A DNA stretch of 15,301 nt from NCBI RefSeq assembly GCF_014306095.1, contig NZ_JACRWC010000008.1, positions 1 to 15,301 of the forward strand, written 5' to 3'. The notes under the pieces are model-generated. The model saw only the letters and a program-made list of their open reading frames with translations. It searched no databases and was not told where the DNA came from. Each line of letters starts with the position of its first letter. Position 1 is the stretch's first letter. The position numbers were made by a program, and so were the translations under genes. Positions 1-6,282 of this stretch are shown here, in pieces. Source of the DNA: Lentihominibacter faecis (GTDB lineage: Bacteria > Bacillota > Clostridia > Peptostreptococcales > Anaerovoracaceae).

Positions 1-655
1 CATAGCAGTTGTCCGCCATGCAGATGATGTTCGGATCGATGGTCTTAACAAATGCAGTACATTCTCTGATTTCCTCAATGGAAATCGCTTTGCGCCATGC
101 GTATCCGGTCGCGCGCTGCAGGCAGACCATGCGGGTCGCCGGGCCGATGGCCCTTTGCAGTGCATCGTAATCGATGCTGCCTTCCGGCGTCAGCTCCACC
201 TGCTTATAAGAGATCCCGTATTCCTTCAGCGAGCCCTTGCCTTCTCCGCGAAGACCGATGACTTCCTCCAGCGTATCGTAAGGACCGCCGGTACAGTAGA
301 TCATTTCATCTCCCGGACGAAGGATCCCCATGAGAGTCAGGGTCAGTGCGTGAGTTCCGTTTACGATGGTGGGACGGACAAGAGCTGCTTCCGTATGGAA
401 GATATCAGCGTAGACACGTTCTACTGCATCGCGTCCCGGATCATCGTAGCCATATCCGGTATTCCATGAAAAGTGCATATCCCGGATGTTGTTGCGCTGA
501 AAAGCTTCCAGGACCTTGTACTGATTATATGCCATAGTGTCATCCAGCTGTGAAAAGTGGGACGACACCTGTTTTTCGCTTTCATCGATAAGATCCAGAA
601 TGGACTCTGCAATGCCGAATTCATCTCTCAGTAATTTATATGTGTTGTTCTTCAT
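1..655 (-). CDS. Methionine gamma-lyase family protein (aluminium-resistance / YnbB-like), 3' end cut by window
   Basis: This is a PLP-dependent lyase-fold protein of the family annotated as methionine gamma-lyase family or aluminium resistance protein, represented by Bacillus subtilis YnbB. I translated it by hand. The ATG at 655 gives 218 visible residues before the window edge. Family-typical stretches are GYGYDDPGRD (residues 67-76), EAALVRPTIVNGTHAL (89-104), the PLP-phosphate region GGPYDTLEEVIGLRG (123-137), GSLKEYGI (141-148) and ADNCY (214-218), where the Asp would contact the PLP ring nitrogen. The Schiff-base lysine lies in the missing C-terminal half and cannot be checked. The start is supported by GAGG nine bases upstream, inside the last codons of the preceding gene; only 4 bp separate the two genes. 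Its position downstream of mutS-mutL-miaA is common in Firmicutes. The true substrate is unknown, and the aluminium-resistance name is historical. Confidence 0.9.
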   Translation of the reverse strand, partial: MKNNTYKLLRDEFGIAESILDLIDESEKQVSSHFSQLDDTMAYNQYKVLEAFQRNNIRDMHFSWNTGYGYDDPGRDAVERVYADIFHTEAALVRPTIVNGTHALTLTLMGILRPGDEMIYCTGGPYDTLEEVIGLRGEGKGSLKEYGISYKQVELTPEGSIDYDALQRAIGPATRMVCLQRATGYAWRKAISIEEIRECTAFVKTIDPNIICMADNCY

Positions 656-659
656 TCGA

Positions 660-2291
660 TTATTCCTCGTTGTCTAAAGTAGTTTCTTTATCCTGGCTGT
701 CATCTTTCTTTGTATTTTTATCGATCGCCTCTGTATACATCAGCAGCGCATCCGTCAGATAATTGTCCGGATGGAAGATACTGATTACTATATCACCCTT
801 ATTTGTTGTGTCTGTGTTCTTAATAAGGTATTTATCTAATTTTTTCTGTACATCCTTCGAAACGCCCTCAAGATAGGACTTGTCGCTGGAATCGATCGGA
901 TCTTGCCATCTTAATACAGGATAGCCATCATTGCCGTAAAGCCCGGAGGCATCCTTCATAAAGGAGATGCTCAGAGCGGACGACATGCCGCTTAATGTGC
1001 TTCCTGAAACGCCTGCAGCGCACTTCTGGATGTCGGCACCGCCCAGGCCCTTGTTATCGCCGATGCCGACACTGATGTTATCGTTGAGATAGAAATTGTT
1101 CTGGATGTTCTCTTCTGTAAGATCCCGCTTATCTGCGATAAATCTGCCGATCACACCGCCGCTGACATCCGCGTCCTTGATGGCGCCTGCACTGTAACAG
1201 TTGGAGATGATCACGCCTTTGCTTCCTGCGATACCTACAACACCGCCTGCCCATGCCTTGGTCAGAGCCTTTTCTCTCTTGATTCTTTTGATGGTGATGT
1301 TACCGGTGCTGTAGCTGCTTGTCAGGGTGGAACCATCCGCATTCATGTATCCTACTACACCGCCGGTCGCCTCTGCCGCCGACTTGATATTCCCTGTATT
1401 GTAACATTCTGAAACGACCGCTGCCGCGGCTACAGAACGGCCTGCGATCCCGCCGGTACCGAAGGTGGCTACGCCGCGGACAGAAGAAGAAACATTCCCT
1501 TCATTCCCGCATTTTTTCACGGTCCCGCCCCAGTTTTCGCCGACTACGCCGCCGACTTTATAAGTCCCGGAAACATTTCCGCGATTGACGCAGTTTTCGA
1601 TTTTACCGCCGTTGCTGCTGCCGACGATGCCGCCTGTCTTCTTGCCTGCGTTGATATCCATAGCAGCACTGCATCCCGTTACCGAGGCTGACGGATCCAG
1701 ACTGCCTGCAACACCGCCGCATTCTCCGCCGGTGGATTCGATGCTGCCGCTCAGGTTAAGATCTTTTACTTCTCCCTTGAGATAGCCGAAGAATCCTATG
1801 GAATCCGCGTTGTTTTTGATGATCACGTTACTGATGGTATGACCGTTGCCATCAAAAGAGCCTGCGAAACAGATGCTCTCGCTCATTCCGATCGGGGTCC
1901 ACTCACCAGTCAGCTTGATATCCTTCGTCAGCTTGAATGTCACGCCTTCAAAGGTTTCTGTCCTGGTCGGCTTCCACCTGGAAGCCTGTTCTTCATTTAC
2001 AAGACTCGCCAGTCCCATAAGCTGCTCTTCTGAAGTGATCTGATACTGTTTCTTAGGATTTTTATAGTCAAACCAGGAAGTATCCGGTGTTCCTTTCAAG
2101 ACGGATTTCTTTTGATCCAGACGATCCGTTCCGTTCTGGTCAGAATCATCTCCTGCTTCTTCAAAAACCGATTCCACCCTGCTCTTCCCTTTCTTTGTGC
2201 TGTCGTCCGTTTTCGCAGCAAAAGCGAAGGAAGCCCCGAAGGTTCCTGCTATGAATATGATCAATACAGATATGACGGTTATTCGTTTCAT
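660..2291 (-). CDS. Secreted GLUG-repeat surface protein, function unknown
   Basis: This 543-residue protein begins with a signal peptide: MKR, a hydrophobic core at about residues 4-24 and a probable cleavage after the Ala-Phe-Ala near residue 24. A charged polar linker follows (27-80), then a segment rich in beta and turn residues. Seven GLUG-type cores of the form G-G-[VI]-[VAI]-G lie at 192, 220, 247, 280, 310, 349 and 378, with intervening N-C-x-[NS]-x-G-[NA] turns. The block is led by GFFGYLKG (166-173) and closes with the typical GYPVLRW (456-462). A polar tail of about 80 residues ends without an LPXTG motif or membrane anchor, so the protein is probably released or held non-covalently. 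GLUG motifs occur in bacterial surface proteins and IgA peptidase-like proteins, but no catalytic domain is visible. I chose the ATG at 2291 because it gives a compact signal peptide and an ATGA overlap with the upstream recombinase; AGAAAGGA lies 10 bases upstream. An in-frame ATG at 2336 with AAGGA six bases upstream would add 15 basic residues and cannot be excluded. Confidence 0.85.
   Translation of the reverse strand: MKRITVISVLIIFIAGTFGASFAFAAKTDDSTKKGKSRVESVFEEAGDDSDQNGTDRLDQKKSVLKGTPDTSWFDYKNPKKQYQITSEEQLMGLASLVNEEQASRWKPTRTETFEGVTFKLTKDIKLTGEWTPIGMSESICFAGSFDGNGHTISNVIIKNNADSIGFFGYLKGEVKDLNLSGSIESTGGECGGVAGSLDPSASVTGCSAAMDINAGKKTGGIVGSSNGGKIENCVNRGNVSGTYKVGGVVGENWGGTVKKCGNEGNVSSSVRGVATFGTGGIAGRSVAAAAVVSECYNTGNIKSAAEATGGVVGYMNADGSTLTSSYSTGNITIKRIKREKALTKAWAGGVVGIAGSKGVIISNCYSAGAIKDADVSGGVIGRFIADKRDLTEENIQNNFYLNDNISVGIGDNKGLGGADIQKCAAGVSGSTLSGMSSALSISFMKDASGLYGNDGYPVLRWQDPIDSSDKSYLEGVSKDVQKKLDKYLIKNTDTTNKGDIVISIFHPDNYLTDALLMYTEAIDKNTKKDDSQDKETTLDNEE
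1146..1718 (-). repeat. Tandem GLUG repeats within the surface protein gene
   Basis: Residues 192-382 carry seven imperfect repeats of roughly 27-40 residues, each centred on G-G-[VI]-[VAI]-G. At DNA level the repeats have diverged, but four copies share the identical octamer GGCGGTGT on the coding strand (1153-1160, 1240-1247, 1357-1364 and 1711-1718). Spacing is irregular, so this is an old protein repeat rather than a fresh tandem duplication. Confidence 0.8.
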
Positions 2292-3439
2292 TCCGTTTTG
2301 TTCCTTTCTGTGCCTTCTTTTCTCTCTAATTCCCATTCCATGTCCTTGACCAGTTCGCGTTTTACATTCATCTTGTGAGCCGCATAAAGCTGGGTCGTAG
2401 TCACCTGTTCGTGATCCATGAGCGCCTGCACATCGTAGATGGAATTGCCCCGCCCGATAAGACTGGTGGCCGCCGTGGCACGCAGTTTATGGGGACTGTA
2501 TCCGGCTTTTCGCGAAGTTGCAAGCCCGATGGAAGTGTATTTCTTCACCAGTTCCCGGATCTGCCGTTCCGTCATGCGTTTTCCCTGTAGAGACAGGAAC
2601 AGTGCATCCTTGTGGAGTTCCTCCAGTTCATCATCCGGTCTGCGTTCATTGTCTATGTAGTCCATCAGAGTCTCTGTCACCGACCGGTTCAGCGGCATGA
2701 CCGTTTCCTTGTCACGCTTACGGTAGATCTTGAATTCCCCGCGGGAAAAATTGAAAGACGATACATTCAGCTGCTGCAGTTCAAAAAGCCTGAGACCGTA
2801 AGTAATAAACAGAAGCAGGATCGCCTTGTCACGCTTCTTCGTCTTGTTCCAGTACTGACGTTCCTTCGGTGTCAGGTGGTCACCGCTCTCCACGGCATCC
2901 AGCATGATCATCACCTCGTCATCCTGCAGCGCTTTGATCTCCCGTTCGCTGGCCTTTGGAACCCGTATAGGATCGAATCCGTCGGTGATATTTTTCTCCA
3001 TGATCCCTTCCCGGTACAGCTGTTTGAACATGACAGAAAGGGAAGATTTCTTCCTCGCCAGCGTCCTGCTGCCGTTCTGATAAAGAACGTCCTGCCCATT
3101 CTGTTTCACCCAGTATTCCCGGCAGTGATCCAGAAATTCATTGATGTCCGATGCTTTTATTTTATTAAACTCTGCTTTTTTTATGTCTGCAGGATCCGTT
3201 GCCTCCGTCAGATCCGTCTCTTCGATGAGATATCGACAGAAAAAGTGGATATCTCCCAGGTATGCGAATCTTGTTTTCGACAGAACATCTCCTTTGAGAT
3301 AACGAAAAAAGCCCTTTAAGAAGTCAGGAAGCTGTTCCTGGATTTCCTCACATTTTGAAACGATCTCGTGTTCTTTCAAAATGATGTTGTCGGGCTTGTC
3401 ACTTTTATTATGGAGTTTTACAGATTTTTCTCCAGCCAT
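2288..3439 (-). CDS. Tyrosine-type site-specific recombinase (Xer/phage integrase superfamily)
   Basis: This 383-residue protein would cut and rejoin DNA through a 3'-phosphotyrosine intermediate. The N-terminal half (about 35-160) resembles the SAM-like core-binding domain, and the C-terminal half is the catalytic domain. The full active site is visible: R217 in YGLRLFEL, the beta-hairpin lysine (probably K241 in YRKRDKE), H317 and R320 in SPHKLRAT, H343 in LMDHEQ and Y352 in TQLYAA. It is longer than XerC or XerD (about 300 residues), with an N-terminal extension of about 35 residues and an insertion near 185-203 before the first catalytic arginine. From memory, a similar insertion occurs in recombinases common in Lachnospiraceae chromosomes, so it may be a resident family rather than a mobile integrase; I could not check this. 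The start overlaps miaA by 22 bp, with AGAAGGG eight bases upstream, and the stop overlaps the next gene as ATGA. Target site and role are unknown. Confidence 0.92.
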   Translation of the reverse strand: MAGEKSVKLHNKSDKPDNIILKEHEIVSKCEEIQEQLPDFLKGFFRYLKGDVLSKTRFAYLGDIHFFCRYLIEETDLTEATDPADIKKAEFNKIKASDINEFLDHCREYWVKQNGQDVLYQNGSRTLARKKSSLSVMFKQLYREGIMEKNITDGFDPIRVPKASEREIKALQDDEVMIMLDAVESGDHLTPKERQYWNKTKKRDKAILLLFITYGLRLFELQQLNVSSFNFSRGEFKIYRKRDKETVMPLNRSVTETLMDYIDNERRPDDELEELHKDALFLSLQGKRMTERQIRELVKKYTSIGLATSRKAGYSPHKLRATAATSLIGRGNSIYDVQALMDHEQVTTTQLYAAHKMNVKRELVKDMEWELERKEGTERNKTE

Positions 3440-4347
3440 CCCGTGATCCCTTCTACAGCAGTTTCATCATTCGAATACTCTGATATATTATACCACTTTA
3501 TTTTATCATATCTGCGGAACCACGTTAACTGTTTTTTCGCGTAATGTCGCGTGTTTTTTTTCACATTGTCGATAGCTGTTTCCAGAGAACACCTGCCGTG
3601 GAAATACGCCAGGATCTCCTTGTAGCCGATGGCCTTCATAGAGATGTGATCCTCCGTCATCCCCATCCGCATCAGTTCCTCAACTTCCTCTAAAAGCCCT
3701 TGCTCTATCAGCACTTCCACTCTCCGGTTGATCCGGTCGTAAAGCTCTGCCCGATCTCTCGTAAGTCCGATGAGGATCGTCTCATAATCCGTCGTTTCCT
3801 GCTGAACCTGCTGAAAAGACTTCACCTTCTCTTCTCCCTCATGCAGACGCTCAAGCGCTCGTATGATCTTTTTTATGTTGTTGGGATGGATACGCTCCGC
3901 GGCCTGCGGATCTTGTTCTTCCAGCATTTTATGCAAAGCGGCTCCGCCTTCCGTTTCCGCACGCTGTTCCAGCAGCCTGCGATACTGGCTGCTTTCCGGT
4001 GCTTTTGAAAAGTCCATTTCATACAGAAGCGAATTGAGATACAGCCCCGTTCCTCCTGATATCACAGCCAGCTTACCGCGTGACTGGACATCCCGGATGG
4101 CATCTTTGGCCAGTTTCTGGTACTGTGCCACCGAAAAATCATCTCTGGGATCGATGAGATCTACAAGATGATGAGGCACCTGCGCCAGTTCTTCCTTCGT
4201 TGGCTTGGCGCTACCGATATCCATGTATTTATAAAGCTGCATCGAGTCGCAGGATATGATCTCTCCGTCAAAACGCTTTGCGATCTCGATGGCGAATTTT
4301 GTTTTTCCGACTGCTGTCGGTCCTGCTATCGCAATAATTTTACCCAT
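3418..4347 (-). CDS. miaA: tRNA dimethylallyltransferase MiaA
   Basis: MiaA transfers the dimethylallyl group from DMAPP to N6 of A37 in tRNAs that read codons beginning with U, giving i6A37. The 309-residue length is normal. Visible motifs are the P-loop-like GPTAVGKT (9-16), DSMQLYKYMDIGSAKPT with the catalytic Asp at 34, SGGTGLYLNSL (97-107), the tRNA-contacting SMKAIGYKEI (236-245) and the C-terminal TRHYAKKQLTWFRR (266-279). The start at 4347 has AGAGGT a short distance upstream and lies 12 bp after mutL, so it is almost certainly co-transcribed with mutS-mutL. Many Firmicutes carry hfq just after miaA; here a tyrosine recombinase begins inside the last 22 bp instead. Confidence 0.97.
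   Translation of the reverse strand: MGKIIAIAGPTAVGKTKFAIEIAKRFDGEIISCDSMQLYKYMDIGSAKPTKEELAQVPHHLVDLIDPRDDFSVAQYQKLAKDAIRDVQSRGKLAVISGGTGLYLNSLLYEMDFSKAPESSQYRRLLEQRAETEGGAALHKMLEEQDPQAAERIHPNNIKKIIRALERLHEGEEKVKSFQQVQQETTDYETILIGLTRDRAELYDRINRRVEVLIEQGLLEEVEELMRMGMTEDHISMKAIGYKEILAYFHGRCSLETAIDNVKKNTRHYAKKQLTWFRRYDKIKWYNISEYSNDETAVEGITGWLEKNL
3487..3495 (-). promoter_or_regulatory. Candidate extended -10 promoter within the 3' end of miaA
   Basis: The minus strand reads TGGTATAAT here, an exact extended -10 element (TGn plus TATAAT). No good -35 hexamer is present 17 bases upstream, but the upstream DNA is A+T-rich, and extended -10 promoters can work without one. A transcript would start near 3480, leaving about 40 bases before the recombinase ATG at 3439. 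The same bases encode Trp-Tyr-Asn of MiaA, so the match could be coincidence. Confidence 0.3.
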
Positions 4348-4359
4348 ATTCTAAAACCT

Positions 4360-6273
4360 CTACACACGTTTGAACATTTTTTCGATCTCATAGCGTGTCA
4401 TCCTGATGAACGTCGGTCTTCCATGAGGACAGGAAAACGGATTGACACAGTTTTTAAGATCGCGGATCAATGCATCGATCTCAGCGGATTCCAGATGGTC
4501 TCCGCCTTTCACTGCTGACTTACAGGAACGCATGATGATCCGGTCAAGCACCTTTTGATTGGTAAGATCCGGTCTGTCCTCCAGCTCCTGAAACAAATCA
4601 TTCAAAAAACTTTCCGCTTCCTCAAGTTCCATAAAAGCAGGTATTTCCCGGACAATATAAGTTCTGTTTCCAAAATCCTCGATGCCATATCCCATGGATC
4701 TTATCTTGTCGATCCAGTCTTCTTCTGTCTGAGCCACATAAGCCGCCACGTGGAACTGAAGGGGGAGCATCAGCGTCTGACTAAGTTTTTCTGCAGATTC
4801 ATACTGATGCCGGAGTTTCTCGTAAAATACACGTTCATGAGCCGCATGCTGGTCGATGAGATAAAAACAGTCCGCATCGCACGCCATGATATACGTGTCA
4901 AAAATACTTCCCAGGTAATCAAGATCCTGAAAATCAAAAGGACCTTTTTTCTGCTCCGGTCTGATGCCGGTCTCCTCCGAAAACGTTTGTTCTTTCTGCT
5001 GTTCCTGCTGTCTGCCCCGCAAACTTGACAATACATTTTTTATGTCAATCTGATCGCCGCCTGCCTGAAATTCCCTGCCTTTTTCTGCAAAACTTTCAAC
5101 GGTCTCCGATTTATAGTGGTGCCCTTGTTCTTCCACCTGCACAGCCGTTTTCTCCTGCAAAGACCCCTCCGGCCTTTCACTTATGTTCGGCGATTTGCTG
5201 TCTGCTGACGGATCGGCCGGTGCAGCCGACTTTGCAGCTTCCTGTTCCCGTATCTGACGAAGGTTTTCTCCGCGCACCTGCGGCAGTGATTCCCTGACTT
5301 CCAGTGCCTGACGGACCGCCTTTACGAGAAAATCATGGACTTCGAAATCGTCATCGAAGCGGATCTCTTTTTTCGTCGGATGGATGTTGACGTCCAGCTT
5401 CTCCGGCGGGATAGAAAGAAACAGGAACGCGACAGGAAACCTGCCGTGAAACAACTTCTCCTTATAAGCCTCATCCAGAGCCTTTTCCAGGACTTTACTG
5501 GATATGACCCTGCCGTTGACGCAGAAGATCTGCCGGCTCCGGGAGCTTGCCGACGCCGATGGCGCAGACACGAACCCTTTGACGATAAGATCCCCGCTGG
5601 TGCGTTCCACCGGCAAAAGATCACGTCCTGTATCACTGCCGTAAACGCTGACGATGGCGTCGAAGATATTGCCTTTCCCGCGAGTGGTGAAAACCTGTTT
5701 TTTACCGTTGATCAGGGTAAAACGCACATCTCCGTATGCCCGTGCGATCCGCGATACCATGTCGATGATCCGGCGGGATTCCCCATTATCCGAAGAGAGG
5801 AATTTCTGACGTGCCGGAACATTGTAAAACAGATCCTGAACGGTCACCGTCGTTCCTTCCGGGCAGCCGATCCCCTCGTTTGCCAGGATCTCACTTCCTT
5901 CTGTCACGACCCGGCGCCCCATTTTCGCATCAGCCGTTTTGCTGATCAGTTCCACCCGTGCCACAGCACAGATGCTTGCCAGTGCTTCCCCGCGAAAGCC
6001 CAGGGTGCCGATGGCGTCCAGATCCCGTACGCTGCTGATCTTGCTGGTGGCATGACGTAAAAAAGCCGTCTCCATGTCTCCCGCTTCGATACCGCTTCCG
6101 TTATCTGTAACGCGGATATAGGACTTTCCGCCGTTTCGGATCTCCACCGTGATCTGATCAGCACCTGCATCGATGGAGTTCTCCAGCAGCTCCTTTATGA
6201 TGGATACCGGCCGGTCGATGACCTCCCCTGCCGCAATCTTATCCGCAATGTGTTTCTCTAATACATGAATCAT
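4360..6273 (-). CDS. mutL: DNA mismatch repair protein MutL (endonuclease type)
   Basis: MutL is the GHKL ATPase that links mismatch recognition by MutS to strand nicking. In 637 residues the N-terminal ATPase shows KELLENSIDAG (27-37, with E28 and N32), DNGSGI (57-62) and GFRGEALASI (92-101). A Gln/Glu-rich linker runs from about 330 to 445. The C-terminal dimerisation domain keeps the metal-binding endonuclease motif DQHA-x2-E-x4-E (D474 to E485), the CKSAVKGGD block (584-592) and CPHGRPT (615-621). This is therefore a latent endonuclease as in B. subtilis, not the E. coli MutH-dependent type. The start at 6273 is 9 bp after the mutS stop, and AAGGG, which overlaps that stop codon, lies about 7 bases upstream of the ATG. 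Confidence 0.98.
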   Translation of the reverse strand: MIHVLEKHIADKIAAGEVIDRPVSIIKELLENSIDAGADQITVEIRNGGKSYIRVTDNGSGIEAGDMETAFLRHATSKISSVRDLDAIGTLGFRGEALASICAVARVELISKTADAKMGRRVVTEGSEILANEGIGCPEGTTVTVQDLFYNVPARQKFLSSDNGESRRIIDMVSRIARAYGDVRFTLINGKKQVFTTRGKGNIFDAIVSVYGSDTGRDLLPVERTSGDLIVKGFVSAPSASASSRSRQIFCVNGRVISSKVLEKALDEAYKEKLFHGRFPVAFLFLSIPPEKLDVNIHPTKKEIRFDDDFEVHDFLVKAVRQALEVRESLPQVRGENLRQIREQEAAKSAAPADPSADSKSPNISERPEGSLQEKTAVQVEEQGHHYKSETVESFAEKGREFQAGGDQIDIKNVLSSLRGRQQEQQKEQTFSEETGIRPEQKKGPFDFQDLDYLGSIFDTYIMACDADCFYLIDQHAAHERVFYEKLRHQYESAEKLSQTLMLPLQFHVAAYVAQTEEDWIDKIRSMGYGIEDFGNRTYIVREIPAFMELEEAESFLNDLFQELEDRPDLTNQKVLDRIIMRSCKSAVKGGDHLESAEIDALIRDLKNCVNPFSCPHGRPTFIRMTRYEIEKMFKRV

Positions 6274-6282
6274 AATATACCC

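Noticed and set aside
2292..2336. ATG at 2336 as the start of the GLUG protein
   Set aside because: It has a fair ribosome site but adds 15 mostly charged residues before the signal peptide; the ATG at 2291 with its ATGA overlap is more natural. Not fully excluded.
2288..3439. The recombinase as the marker of a prophage or integrative element
   Set aside because: No att-like direct repeats, tRNA target, excisionase, relaxase or phage genes are nearby, and the overlaps on both sides leave no room for element ends.
3470..3515. A dif-like recombination site in the A+T-rich end of miaA
   Set aside because: The A+T-rich stretch lacks the paired inverted 11-base arms expected of dif and lies within coding sequence.
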